From Vibrio syngnathi (GTDB lineage: Bacteria > Pseudomonadota > Gammaproteobacteria > Enterobacterales > Vibrionaceae), in assembly GCF_002119525.1 (NCBI RefSeq), contig NZ_CP017917.1:248001-312000 (forward strand): a stretch of 64,000 nucleotides of DNA, given 5' to 3'. The first letter of the stretch is position 1. The number at the start of each line of letters is the position of its first letter. Below, piece by piece: positions 26,845 to 36,531 of this stretch. The notes beneath the pieces are model-generated. The model had not been told where the DNA came from. It searched no databases and saw nothing but the letters and a program-made list of their open reading frames with translations. A program made the translations under genes and the position numbers.

Positions 26845-29800
26845 TGAACCTGACTAATTACGCAATTAAAAACAAAGTCATAAGTTGGCTAGTGGTTGTC
26901 ATCTTATTAGTGGGCGGCGTGCTTTCGTTTCGTGGTTTAGGGCAATTGGAATTTCCAGCATTCCCTATTCCACAAGCCATGGTTAACACCACGTACCCTG
27001 GTGCCTCTGCAATGCAAGTAGAGGAGGAGGTCACCTTACCGCTTGAGCGTGCGATTTCTCAGCTCGAATATGTTAGAGATGTCGAATCTTTTACCAGTGC
27101 AGGGCTGTCTCAGATTGCGGTGATATTAAAAGAAACCATACAAGCAGAACAACAACCTCAGGTATGGGATGAATTACGTCGTAAGGTGAATGATATTCAA
27201 CCTAGAATGCCGCCGGGAGTGAACCCATCGCAAGTCATTGATGATTTTAGCGATGTATATGGCATTCTCTACAACATTACGAGTGATGAATACACTTATC
27301 GCGAACTGCAAAATTACGGTGAATATCTTCAGCGTGAGCTTCTTTCCATTCAAGGGGTAAAGAAGGTTAACTTGGCTGGGCTAGTCTCTGAACACATTGT
27401 GATTGAGATTGCCCAGCAAGATCTTAATACGTTGAATCTTGATCCTGCTTGGCTTTCTCGTTTGATTCAAAATCAGAATATGGTGTCTAACGGCGGTGAT
27501 TTGCTACTTGATGGACAATCGATCCGAATCCATTCCTCTGGTGAGTTTAATGAAATTGAAGCGTTAAAGTCATTTAAATTTAGCCCGCCGGGAAGCAATG
27601 ACCTGATCCAATTAGGTGATATCGCAGAGGTAAGCCGTCAGTTTCAGGATAAAGCTTATACCTTGTATCGTAGCAATGGTGAACAAGCCATTTCTCTTGG
27701 GATCTCGTTTGCGAACAGCGTCAATGTGGTTGATGTGAGTGAACGTGTCAGTAATAAATTGGCAGAACTCGATTTTTCTCGCCCAATCGGCATTGAATTA
27801 AACAAAGTGTACGACCAAGGCGATGCGGTTGATAAATCGGTATCTGACTTTGTGATGAGCCTAGTCGAAGCGGTATTGATTGTTATTGTCGTGCTGTTAT
27901 TTGCGATGGGCTTGCGTTCAGGCATTTTAATGGGGGCTATTTTATTACTGACTATCCTCGGTACCTTCATTGGAATGAGTATTCTAGGCGTTGAGATTCA
28001 AATCATTTCACTTGGAGCTTTGATCATTGCACTGGGAATGTTGGTTGATAATGCGATAGTGATAACTGAAGGTGTCTTAATCGGCCTGAAACGTGGATTG
28101 ACCAAACGTAAAGCCATTGAATCCGTTGTTAAACAGACCCAGTGGCCCCTGCTTGGTGCAACACTGATTGGTATTATTGCATTTGCCCCGATTGGCTTGT
28201 CTGCCGACGCAACGGGGGATTTCTTAGGGTCTTTATTCCAAGTATTAGCGATTTCTTTATTACTAAGTTGGGTGCTTGCTATTACGTTAACGGCGTTCTT
28301 CTGCGAACTGATGTTTAAAGAAGAAATCGCCGAAGGTGAGTCAGAGCATATCGATCCTTATCGAGGGTTGATATTTACCCTGTATCGCACGGTTCTTAAT
28401 ACCGCACTAAAAAACCGTATCGCGACTATGGTCATCACTCTGGTCTTGCTTATTTCTGCTGTGATCGGGTTTGGTTCTGTAAAACAAGCCTTTTTCCCGC
28501 CATCTAATACGCCAATTTTCTATGTGGATGTATGGCTGCAACAAGGCACAGACGTTCGTGAAACAGAACAACGCCTAGAGCAAATTGAACGTACCGTGAG
28601 CGGGTTTAATGACGTTCATAATGTCACGACCGTCGTAGGTTCGGGTGCTCAGCGATTTATTCTGACGTATGCACCTGAAAAATCATACAGCAGTTACGGA
28701 CAATTGATTGTTGAAGCGAAAGATTTAGCCGCGATCGAAACGATGTTACCCCAGATGAAAGCAAGACTTGAAAGTCTACATCCGGATATTGATTTTAAGT
28801 TTAAGTTAATGGATTTGGGCCCTGCACCTGCCGCTAAAGTAGAAGCACGCTTTTATGGTGCGGATCCACTGGTGTTGAGACAACTTGCTGCTCAAGCGAG
28901 TGAGATCATGCGTAATGAGCCAAAAGCAACCGCAGTTCGTCACTCATGGCGAGAAAAAACTCAAGTGCTTGAACCGCAACTTGATGGTGCAGCAGCAAGG
29001 CGAGTTGGGATAACCAAGAGTGATCTTGATAGAACCTTGTTACGCAATTTAAATGGTGAGCAGATTGGCTTGTTCAGAGATGGCAGTCATATCATGCCGA
29101 TTGTGATACGCGCGCCAGATGAAGAACGTTTTGATATCGACAGATTACCTGAGCTACAAGTGTGGAGCCAAGATCAAAGTCGTTATATCCCAATAACACA
29201 GGTCGTTTCCGACTTTAATTTAACGACGGAAGACTCTCTAATTGTTCGTCGTAACTTTAAACGCGTGATTTCCGTTATGGCCGATGTGACGCCATTTGGT
29301 GATGATACGGCTGAGTCTTTACGCCGTTTGGTCGCTCCTCAAATCGAAGCGATTGAACTCCCTCAAGGCTATCATTTTGAGTGGGGCGGTGAATATGAAA
29401 GTCAGCAAAAGGCTACCAACAACCTAATGGGTTCATTGCCAATGGGATACCTGATCATGTTCTTGATTACGGTATTGTTATTTAACACTATTCGTCAGCC
29501 TTTGGCGATTTGGTTGACGGTACCTCTGGCATTGATCGGTGTGAGTGCGGGCTTACTATTAATGAATATTCCGTTCTCGTTCACTGCATTACTAGGGCTA
29601 TTGAGCTTATCAGGCATGATTGTGAAGAATGGTATTGTGCTGGTGGAGCAAATCAATATCGAAACCGACCAAGGTTCAAACCTTAACCGTGCGATTGTGG
29701 ATGCGAGTGTGAGTCGTGTTCGACCTGTGTGCATGGCGGCAATTACTACCATGTTAGGTATGATCCCGTTGGTATTTGATGCCTTCTTCCAGTCGATGGC

Positions 29801-29897
29801 GGTGACCATTATATTCGGGCTTGGGTTTGCTACGTTACTAACATTAGTGGTGCTGCCTGTGATTTATGCCTTGCTGTATCGAGTAAGCTATCGTTAA
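26844..29897 (+). CDS. RND efflux transporter, inner-membrane pump
   Basis: This 1,017-residue AcrB/HAE-1-like pump has twelve membrane helices and two large periplasmic loops. The TM4 proton-relay segment reads ALGMLVDNAIVITEGV, with Asp-Asn where AcrB has Asp-Asp; many RND subfamilies share this. The TM10 lysine is in LSGMIVKNGIVLVEQ. The first helix is followed by FPAFPIPQAMVNTTYPGASA, typical of the family. It exports drugs, detergents or lipids using the proton or sodium gradient; the substrate is not predictable. It is translated with the adaptor (TAATG overlap) and ends in a good terminator. Confidence 0.95.
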   Translation: MNLTNYAIKNKVISWLVVVILLVGGVLSFRGLGQLEFPAFPIPQAMVNTTYPGASAMQVEEEVTLPLERAISQLEYVRDVESFTSAGLSQIAVILKETIQAEQQPQVWDELRRKVNDIQPRMPPGVNPSQVIDDFSDVYGILYNITSDEYTYRELQNYGEYLQRELLSIQGVKKVNLAGLVSEHIVIEIAQQDLNTLNLDPAWLSRLIQNQNMVSNGGDLLLDGQSIRIHSSGEFNEIEALKSFKFSPPGSNDLIQLGDIAEVSRQFQDKAYTLYRSNGEQAISLGISFANSVNVVDVSERVSNKLAELDFSRPIGIELNKVYDQGDAVDKSVSDFVMSLVEAVLIVIVVLLFAMGLRSGILMGAILLLTILGTFIGMSILGVEIQIISLGALIIALGMLVDNAIVITEGVLIGLKRGLTKRKAIESVVKQTQWPLLGATLIGIIAFAPIGLSADATGDFLGSLFQVLAISLLLSWVLAITLTAFFCELMFKEEIAEGESEHIDPYRGLIFTLYRTVLNTALKNRIATMVITLVLLISAVIGFGSVKQAFFPPSNTPIFYVDVWLQQGTDVRETEQRLEQIERTVSGFNDVHNVTTVVGSGAQRFILTYAPEKSYSSYGQLIVEAKDLAAIETMLPQMKARLESLHPDIDFKFKLMDLGPAPAAKVEARFYGADPLVLRQLAAQASEIMRNEPKATAVRHSWREKTQVLEPQLDGAAARRVGITKSDLDRTLLRNLNGEQIGLFRDGSHIMPIVIRAPDEERFDIDRLPELQVWSQDQSRYIPITQVVSDFNLTTEDSLIVRRNFKRVISVMADVTPFGDDTAESLRRLVAPQIEAIELPQGYHFEWGGEYESQQKATNNLMGSLPMGYLIMFLITVLLFNTIRQPLAIWLTVPLALIGVSAGLLLMNIPFSFTALLGLLSLSGMIVKNGIVLVEQINIETDQGSNLNRAIVDASVSRVRPVCMAAITTMLGMIPLVFDAFFQSMAVTIIFGLGFATLLTLVVLPVIYALLYRVSYR

Positions 29898-29952
29898 CAC
29901 CTCAATGTTCAATACTTCTCATTAGGAAAGAACGTCCAGAGTTGTTCAAGAT

Positions 29953-29987
29953 AAAGCTGATGCTAACAATGTTGGTATCAGCTTTTT
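29953..29987 (+). terminator. Terminator of the RND operon
   Basis: Nine-bp stem AAAGCTGAT / ATCAGCTTT followed by TT and CGTTT, 55 bases after the pump stop codon. Confidence 0.85.
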
Positions 29988-30339
29988 CGTTTGTATTAGC
30001 TAGAAAAATGAACGATTTAGTACTCAAATTCGACCAAAGATACGTGTTGTTATCAATGTATCAATTGTCTGAGTTAGTTAGAAAACCACCTGTGTGACAG
30101 CCTTAAAACGTCCATACCTTGCTATCGAATCTTTGTGAGGAAAACCTAAGCAGATGTTCGTTGAAGGAGCCAATGTTTACTAGTCCGTCAATGTTTACTG
30201 GTTCAATGTTTACTGGATCAGTGGAGCACTTACATAGAAGAACGAAGATCAAGTAGAGCGATTAGAAAATGTGTGGGTATCTTGAGGGGGATAGTATTGT
30301 CGGCTGATAGGATGAAAATTGGATGTGCTTACAAACAAG
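29988..30339. repeat. Intergenic region with three direct copies of CAATGTTTACT
   Basis: CAATGTTTACT occurs at 30171, 30189 and 30204, the last two extended to CAATGTTTACTGG. The spacing is uneven (18 and 15 bases). No gene is supported in this spacer between convergent operons; function is unknown. Confidence 0.6.
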
Positions 30340-30376
30340 AAAATCCCACACAATAAGCAATCTAAAGTGTGGGGGT
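30340..30376 (-). terminator. Terminator of the marC-mgtE-dedA-chaA cluster
   Basis: On the minus strand CCCACAC / GTGTGGG forms a stem followed by ATTTTC, just after the marC stop codon. Confidence 0.8.
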
Positions 30377-30389
30377 TTGATACGAAAAA

Positions 30390-31040
30390 CTACAGCAATG
30401 CGCTGATGTCTTGTACGATCTCAGTAATACCGATAGTAAAGAATTGCACACCCATACAGATAAGCAGAAAACCCATAATACGAGTAAACGCGTTAATACC
30501 ATTCTGCCCTAAAGCTTTAAGTAACGGGTAAGCCATACTCAAAATAAAAGCGGCGACCAAGCTAACGACACCAAAGCCTCCAATTACTCCTGTATAAATA
30601 CTTATCTTTTCTAACTCTTCCTCGCTAGACGCGATTTCAGCGGCAAGGCTAATGATCAGTGCCATTGTTCCGGGGCCACACAACGATGGAATGGTAAGCG
30701 GTACCAATGCGATGGAATCTTGCCCGACACTACCATCCATGTTTTCTGGTTTTGGAAACAGCATGTTAAAGCCAATAGCACAAATGATAATCCCGCCACC
30801 TAAGCGTAAGCTCGGAATTGAAATACTAAACAGCTCTAAAACGGAGGCACCGATGAAGAAGGTGATACACATGGCAATGAACAGATAAATCCCAACAGTT
30901 TTCGCTTGTGAAACGATGTAACTTTTGTCTCGTCCCTTACTTAAACCAAGAAGAACAGTAGCGGCTGCTGGAGGGTTCATCATCGGCAATAAGCCAAGAA
31001 CGGTGAGAGTTAAATAAGTGAATAACGTTTCTAAATGCAT
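30390..31040 (-). CDS. MarC-family integral membrane protein
   Basis: The 216-residue protein has six membrane helices in the MarC/YchE fold: LTLTVLGLLPMMNPPAAATVLLGLS near the N-terminus and the mid-protein SIALVPLTIPSLCGPGTMALII, both family hallmarks with conserved N-P-P and G-P-G. The function of MarC proteins is not established; they are inner-membrane proteins once linked to multiple antibiotic resistance. AAGGAAACC precedes the ATG. Last gene of a four-gene minus-strand cluster, 122 bases after mgtE. Confidence 0.88.
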   Translation of the reverse strand: MHLETLFTYLTLTVLGLLPMMNPPAAATVLLGLSKGRDKSYIVSQAKTVGIYLFIAMCITFFIGASVLELFSISIPSLRLGGGIIICAIGFNMLFPKPENMDGSVGQDSIALVPLTIPSLCGPGTMALIISLAAEIASSEEELEKISIYTGVIGGFGVVSLVAAFILSMAYPLLKALGQNGINAFTRIMGFLLICMGVQFFTIGITEIVQDISALL

Positions 31041-31162
31041 ACGGTTTCCTTAAGTGTGGGTGGGTTTTTGTGTCATTGGGTGGTGGTTAAATTATTAGGT
31101 TTCGGTTTAATCTCGAATCAAATTAATGACTAAATGACTAAATGACTGACTAGCTAACTAGG

Positions 31163-32554
31163 TTAAAGAAGCATTAACTGAGCAAGATACAGAACACTAA
31201 AGAATGAAATCGCATCGGTTAATGTGGTAAGTAGTGGGCTAGATAACATGGCCGGATCGAGGTTTACGCGTTTGAGAAGCAGAGGTAACGCGCCACCGAT
31301 CATGACTGCGAAAGTGGACGATATTGTGTAGGCCGCCGCAACAAGTACTGGTAATAAATGACTTTGCTGACCATGGGTAATCAACATGAGTAGAGCAATA
31401 ACTAGACCAATAGCAAGACCATTGATAGCACCAATCGGGAACTCTTTGGCGACAACAAATAACCAGTCTCTAGCGGAAATATGCTTTGTTGATAATTCTC
31501 GAATAGAAACGGCAACAGATTGGTTACCCGCGGCACCGGATAAGTTAGCCACCAAAGGTAAAATTGCGGCTAATACGGCAACTTGTTCGATAATATGTTC
31601 AAAGGAAGCGATGATCGATACCGCGGTATAGCTCAAGATGACCGATGGCAGAAAAAATGTGAGGCGTCGGATATTACGCTTGAGTAGTGGCATGGTACGA
31701 AACTCGTCGCCGCCAAATATACCGCTGCTCTCACGTTGTTGTTGTTCGGATTTTTCATATAACGCCTGGTTTAATTGGGTGTGACCAACAATGCCAATTT
31801 GAAAGCCATGTTCGTTAATAACAGGAACGGTAGAGTGTGAGGTTGAGTCGAGCACACTTTTTAATGATTGGAGATCAAAATCTGCAGGTACGGTGGGAAC
31901 ACTTGTATCAATATGATCAAGTAATCTATCCCAAGATTGAGCGAGAAACAGTTCTCGGGTTTTCACCGCTCCTAAGTAGTTACCGTGTTTGTCGTGCAAA
32001 TAAATGTAGCGCCATTCAATTCGTTCAGAGCTTTGCTCGCCTTCACGCAAGATGGTTTCCAAATCTGAAACGGTTGCCCAGTTTTCTAATTTGATGACCT
32101 CGTTCTTGCAAATTCGCCCCACAGAACCATTAGGAAATGACATCGCTGCTTTTTCTTCGTGTTCCCAGGTTTCGGGCAATGAGAATTCAAGGGCTCTGTG
32201 GAGAGGTTTCGGTAAGCTGCGTAATAGAGAGCGGCGAACGTCTGAACGCATATGCAATAGAATGTCTTTTGCACTGTTGATAGGAAGATTTGAAAATAAG
32301 AGTGCACGCTCTGGCTCTGTTAGATAATCCAGAAAGTCAGCAGCCAGATTAGGCTTTTGAGTACAAAGCAACGCCCAAAATTGTTCAGATTCAGCGCTGT
32401 TGAACTTTCTAATCACGAATGGAAGATCGGTTAGGTTTGCACTTTCTATTTGTTTGATAATGCGGTCACTAGTACCGAACTGCATTGCTGAAATTAACTC
32501 GGCGTACAGCAGTTCGGCTTCAGTGTTAGGTAGTGGTACGGCTATCAAGGTCAT
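31163..32554 (-). CDS. mgtE: MgtE-type magnesium transporter/channel
   Basis: The 463-residue protein follows the MgtE layout: a cytoplasmic N domain of helical repeats (about residues 15-130), two CBS domains (about 145-270), a connecting helix and five membrane helices (about 300-463). The pore region contains ANLSGAAGNQSVAVSIREL (family hallmark G-x-x-G-N-Q) and the C-terminal NLDPAMLSSPLLTTLTDAISFF (family D-P-A-x-x-S-x-P-x-x-T-x-x-x-D). It should import Mg2+ or a related divalent ion under CBS control. It begins nine bases after dedA, so the two are co-transcribed. Confidence 0.92.
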   Translation of the reverse strand: MTLIAVPLPNTEAELLYAELISAMQFGTSDRIIKQIESANLTDLPFVIRKFNSAESEQFWALLCTQKPNLAADFLDYLTEPERALLFSNLPINSAKDILLHMRSDVRRSLLRSLPKPLHRALEFSLPETWEHEEKAAMSFPNGSVGRICKNEVIKLENWATVSDLETILREGEQSSERIEWRYIYLHDKHGNYLGAVKTRELFLAQSWDRLLDHIDTSVPTVPADFDLQSLKSVLDSTSHSTVPVINEHGFQIGIVGHTQLNQALYEKSEQQQRESSGIFGGDEFRTMPLLKRNIRRLTFFLPSVILSYTAVSIIASFEHIIEQVAVLAAILPLVANLSGAAGNQSVAVSIRELSTKHISARDWLFVVAKEFPIGAINGLAIGLVIALLMLITHGQQSHLLPVLVAAAYTISSTFAVMIGGALPLLLKRVNLDPAMLSSPLLTTLTDAISFFSVLYLAQLMLL

Positions 32555-32563
32555 AGTAATTGG

Positions 32564-33214
32564 CTACACTGCAATGTGGTTTCGTTTACGGATAATTCGG
32601 ATAAACAGGGTGATGAAAGCAATTGCCATTAGTGACAAGCTGGTGAAGAGAAACCACCTAGTGATTAGCTCTTGATACTGGCTGAGAAATGGGTGACGCA
32701 TAATGGATTTTCCTGCATAAAGCAGTGTTAACACCCACACGATTGAACTGGTCATGCTGATCATGACTGTGCGGATAAAGCTTAGGTGTGCAACGCCCAT
32801 CAGCATCGGGGTTAGAACACGAACAAAAGGGATAAAACGAGACACGAACAACGATAGGAACCCAAATCTATGGAGAAGGCGCCTTGCTCTAGGTAATGAG
32901 TCGTCAGGCAGTACGACTTCAACTTTGTTCATGAAGCGTGAACCTTCTAACCAGCGCCCTTGTAGATAACCGATAATGGTACCTAAACAAGCCGATAAGC
33001 TTAGAGCAGTCAGGGCGGTATAAAAATCCACAGCACCTAATCCAACCAGTCCACCTACAAACAAGACCAGTCCGTCCCCGGGAAGAGGTAAAAACACAAA
33101 ACTCGACTCTAGAAATAACACAACCGCAAGCAGTAGCAGCAAGATATGGAGTGAGTTGATCTCAAGTAACGTGTCAAAATCTTGTACCCAAATGGCGGAT
33201 AATATTTCATTCAT
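32564..33214 (-). CDS. DedA/VTT-family membrane protein
   Basis: The 216-residue protein has the VTT/DedA signature: VFLPLPGDGLVLFVGGLVG (about residues 40-58), LGTIIGYLQGRWLEG and the conserved F-x-x-R-x-x-P-x-x-R stretch FLSLFVSRFIPFVRVLTPMLMG. DedA proteins are inner-membrane lipid scramblases or flippases, some recycling undecaprenyl phosphate, and often matter for envelope and pH homeostasis. AAGGAAAG precedes the ATG; a nine-base gap leads to mgtE. Confidence 0.9.
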   Translation of the reverse strand: MNEILSAIWVQDFDTLLEINSLHILLLLLAVVLFLESSFVFLPLPGDGLVLFVGGLVGLGAVDFYTALTALSLSACLGTIIGYLQGRWLEGSRFMNKVEVVLPDDSLPRARRLLHRFGFLSLFVSRFIPFVRVLTPMLMGVAHLSFIRTVMISMTSSIVWVLTLLYAGKSIMRHPFLSQYQELITRWFLFTSLSLMAIAFITLFIRIIRKRNHIAV

Positions 33215-33281
33215 ACTCTTTCCTTAATGGTATCAAACGACGTAACAACCAGATCGAATGATCTGGCTGTTGTTCTTCGTG

Positions 33282-34400
33282 TTAATCGAACATCAAAATT
33301 AAATAAGCGAAGAAAAGGACAAGGTGGGTCGCGCCATTAAGTGAGTTGGTCCTGCCGCTACTAAAGCTAACGCTGGTCATGAGAAGTGTGGCGGCCAGTA
33401 ACACCATTTCTGCAGGCTTTAGGCCTAATTTAATGGGTTGCTCCATTACCCCTGAGATGAGTAAAACGGCAGGTACGGTCAGCGCAATCGTTGCTAATAC
33501 TGAGCCAAAGAACAGGTTGATAGCACGCTGCAGTTGGTTTGTGAGGGCTGCTTTGACGGCTCCGACGGCCTCTGGTGCAAGAATAATAAGCGCAACGATA
33601 AGGCCGCCAAGGGCAGGCGGGGCGCCCATAACGCTAATGCTGTCGTTAATAGGTATGGCTAAGCTTTTTGCAAGAAGTATAACGATGAGCAAGTAGCCAA
33701 TTAACATCACGGTGTGAAATAGATTGCTACTTACCGGGCCGTGGTGGTCGTGTACACTTTTATTGTCGGCATCAATGAAGAAATGAATATGGCTACGTGT
33801 TTGTACGAACAGAAATACGCCATACAACGCAATGGATGCGAGAACCAGTGTGCCCATTAAGCTCAATGACATGTTTCCGTTCTCACTGCTGCTGGTAAAG
33901 TTAGGCAAGATCAAACAAAGCATTGCGAGTGGAATAATGGCAACCAAATACGCTTTAATGCCATCCAAATTATAGGACTGAGTGTGATACTTCATCCCAC
34001 CCACTAATAAGGTAATACCGACAAATCCATTCAATACCGCCATGATCACAGCGAACATCGTATCTCGAGCAAGGACAGGGTTTGGATCGCCAGTTAACAT
34101 AACGGAAGAGATCATAATCACTTCTAATGAGATTACCGACAATGTCAGAATGAGTGTACCAAATGGGTCTCCTAGTTTGATTGCTAGGGAGTCTGAGTGG
34201 CGTACAACCGCGAAAATTGCGGTCATTGTGATATAAAAGAGTACGGCAGTAGTGATGACATAAGAGAAGATTGAGAGACTTGAGGTCAGCATGCTTTCAC
34301 CAAAAGTCTTGAAAAATATAACAGTCAAAATACCGATGAGCAGTGTTTTTTCTTGCTTCAAAGTCTTATACATTTTGAGCTTTTCGTTTGGCACCAACAT
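33282..34400 (-). CDS. chaA: ChaA-type calcium/sodium:proton antiporter
   Basis: This 372-residue protein has eleven predicted membrane helices with the two acidic CaCA-type repeats: LTLSVISLEVIMISSVMLTGD (about residues 88-108) and ALIILAPEAVGAVKAALTNQLQRAINLFFGSVLATIALTVPAVL (about 265-310). The E-V-I-M and P-E-A-V-G elements fit ChaA antiporters, which expel Ca2+, Na+ or K+ in exchange for protons. AGGAACTG precedes the ATG. First gene of the chaA-dedA-mgtE-marC cluster. Two copies of the 15-bp palindrome lie 101 and 145 bases upstream. Confidence 0.9.
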   Translation of the reverse strand: MLVPNEKLKMYKTLKQEKTLLIGILTVIFFKTFGESMLTSSLSIFSYVITTAVLFYITMTAIFAVVRHSDSLAIKLGDPFGTLILTLSVISLEVIMISSVMLTGDPNPVLARDTMFAVIMAVLNGFVGITLLVGGMKYHTQSYNLDGIKAYLVAIIPLAMLCLILPNFTSSSENGNMSLSLMGTLVLASIALYGVFLFVQTRSHIHFFIDADNKSVHDHHGPVSSNLFHTVMLIGYLLIVILLAKSLAIPINDSISVMGAPPALGGLIVALIILAPEAVGAVKAALTNQLQRAINLFFGSVLATIALTVPAVLLISGVMEQPIKLGLKPAEMVLLAATLLMTSVSFSSGRTNSLNGATHLVLFFAYLILMFD

Positions 34401-34501
34401 CGTCAGTTCCTATTGACTTTGTTAATTTGCGAATGTTCACTACTTCCTCCATAAGGTAGTGTTCGACTCGCAGTTTATGGTGGTTCGGAAAGTCTGAGTA
34501 T

Positions 34502-34516
34502 GAATTTGAGAAATTC
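34502..34516. promoter_or_regulatory. Shared 15-bp palindrome (site e1)
   Basis: GAATTTGAGAAATTC (minus-strand form GAATTTCTCAAATTC, one base from the common form) lies 101 bases upstream of chaA and is flanked by T and AT as in other sites. Confidence 0.65.
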
Positions 34517-34545
34517 ATAAATGCGTTTATATCTACCCCAACGCT

Positions 34546-34560
34546 GAATTTCTCTAATTC
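34546..34560. promoter_or_regulatory. Shared 15-bp palindrome (site e2)
   Basis: Exact GAATTTCTCTAATTC followed by GTCG. It lies 145 bases upstream of chaA and 44 bases, about four helical turns, from site e1, so two dimers could bind one face of the DNA. Confidence 0.7.
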
Positions 34561-35144
34561 GTCGAGTTCTAGTTTTGAGGTTTCAATATTGGCTTAAACA
34601 AGCGGCAAGTCGAGTTCATAAACTCCCTTTGGCTTTGCGATCAAAGGATTCGACAAAATCCTATCGGCTAAATTTAATCCCATGACTCTTGTGCCTAAGC
34701 TTATCGTTAGCCCTTTAATCTATGTTCTATATCTTCGAAATTGAATTCGCTAAATCAGCAGTGGAACGTGTGATTTATATGCTGATGGAGAACCGTTTTC
34801 GGGTACTTGAGAGTGACTGCTTACTGATACCGTTGGAATACAGCGATTACTACGCAAAGCTGATGTGGGGATTAATCATCATGTGCAGATAGTCTGTGTC
34901 ATGGTGACTATACAAATGGAGGTGTTGAGTGCATGGCTGAATCGGAAGGTGCACTTAAACAGAACAGTGAATTGTGCGATAGACACATTAGCTAATTTTC
35001 ATGGATTCATGAATGAAAAACGACCGACAACATACGTGATGTCAAGTGACTCTGTAGCGATGGTTCCACTCTATAGCCGCGCCGTTATTCTTATTCTATG
35101 AGCTAAGCTATTCCAGAAGTTAAATTACTCTATGGACTAAATAG
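34561..35144. other. Intergenic with a doubtful 56-codon frame
   Basis: A plus-strand frame at 34722-34892 (MFYIFEIEFAKSAVERVIYM..., 56 residues) reads like real protein but has no Shine-Dalgarno. A second frame continues at 34865-35101. Together they could be remnants of a decayed gene, but no family is recognised. The rest of the 584 bases shows nothing definite. Confidence 0.3.
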
Positions 35145-36074
35145 TTATATCTCAGGCTGAACAACGCTATCGAAGAAGCTTTGCATGGTTTGGTGCAACA
35201 GTTGGTTCAGTGGGAAACCACGTTTTGATTGCAAGTAACCACCATTGATTTGTATCGTTCTCATCTCTTTTGGAAGAAGAGGAAGCGGGTAACAGCTTAG
35301 CTCAGGCTCATCCTTAGTCAGAAATGTACTGCCGAATAAGATCGCATCAGAGTTCTTCACTTTGTTGAGCAAAACTCGAATACTGTGGGTAGTTAGTACA
35401 ATATTGGCCTTATAACCTTTTGTTAAATAAAAGTCTTCAGCGGGTGCTCGTTTTGAGTTGATTCCATCCACTACTATACGAGTAATAGGGAGGTGATGGA
35501 TATCTTCTAAGGCGTTACTCTTGCTGAGTATTGGGTGGTTTTTTCGAGCAACGATACTGAGTTTGATTTCTTTTAAATGGTGTTGATAAACTTCTTGTGG
35601 CAATGGGAAATCAGAAAAATGGAGCATGTAATCTATTTGACCATTCAGCATTTCACTCAAGCTTTGTTCTTGCCAGTAAACTAGTTTAAAACTGGCAGTA
35701 GGCAGTGCTTCTCTTAGTGCACTAAAAATGTCATCGCCGTATTGTTCGAGTAAATAAATGTTCATTGCGATAGTAATTTCACCGGTAAATTGCAGCGGTT
35801 CAAAATTATTATACGACTCAACAACTTTTAATAGTGGTGTGAACATTTCATCGGCCGCTTCAGCCAATTTTTCAGCGAGCTCAGAAGGCTCTACACCGTG
35901 AGCTTTACGAATGAAAAGTTGATCACCAAACGTCTCTCTTAGCTTAGCCAGACCACGGCTGACACTGGTTTGTGATATCCCTAGTTTGTCTGCGGCTTGA
36001 TGTGTGTTGCGTGTTTCTACCACAGCTTGTAATAGTTTCAGTAGGTTTAAATCTAAATCGCGAAGTTCTTTCAT
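35145..36074 (-). CDS. LysR-family transcriptional regulator
   Basis: The 309-residue protein opens with a LysR winged helix (about residues 1-65: LDLNLLKLLQAVVETRNTHQAADKLGISQTSVSRGLAKLRETFGDQLFIRKAHG), followed by an effector-binding periplasmic-protein-like domain (about 90-300). The ligand is unknown. It is flanked by long spacers on both sides with no close divergent partner, so its target cannot be read from context. The neighbouring chaA cluster and its palindromes are a remote possibility. Confidence 0.9.
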   Translation of the reverse strand: MKELRDLDLNLLKLLQAVVETRNTHQAADKLGISQTSVSRGLAKLRETFGDQLFIRKAHGVEPSELAEKLAEAADEMFTPLLKVVESYNNFEPLQFTGEITIAMNIYLLEQYGDDIFSALREALPTASFKLVYWQEQSLSEMLNGQIDYMLHFSDFPLPQEVYQHHLKEIKLSIVARKNHPILSKSNALEDIHHLPITRIVVDGINSKRAPAEDFYLTKGYKANIVLTTHSIRVLLNKVKNSDAILFGSTFLTKDEPELSCYPLPLLPKEMRTIQINGGYLQSKRGFPLNQLLHQTMQSFFDSVVQPEI

Positions 36075-36531
36075 CGTCAGCTCTTAACTATTGAGAGTCT
36101 TTCATTGTAGTGTTCAACGCGAATGACGCAAACTCATTTTTGTCCGCAGGTGTGTCAGTCTGTGTCGAACCGACTTGAACATAAATATAAGTATGGTTTA
36201 TAAAAAGTTGTATATGTCACCGTTACTTGAGGTTTGGAACATATTTGTACTCTAATAGGACTATCGGAACGACCTTGATATTGAGTAATTGATAGTATCT
36301 AGGTTGCGATAGGTGATATTGGAGAGTCACCCAAGCCATTTGCAAAGTCCGTATATTGCTGTTCCTGTATTTAATCTTATTGTTAATGAGCCCAAATGAT
36401 TAGCTCTGAACGTGTTGGGACAGTTTATTGTGCCAATGGTTTTACTAGAATCTATTTAAGTCTTCAGTGGTGCTAGTTCAATTCAGCCCCCCTTCTTAAT
36501 GACTCAATATGTGTTAGGTAGTATTTTCCAA
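36075..36531. other. Intergenic, nothing recognised
   Basis: This 457-base A/T-rich spacer upstream of the LysR gene, and 3' of the lipoprotein gene, shows no supported frame, repeat or strong hairpin. Confidence 0.5.

Noticed and set aside
34865..35101. 78-codon frame near the LysR gene
   Set aside because: No ribosome site, no recognisable domain, and overlap with another weak frame; at most a gene remnant.
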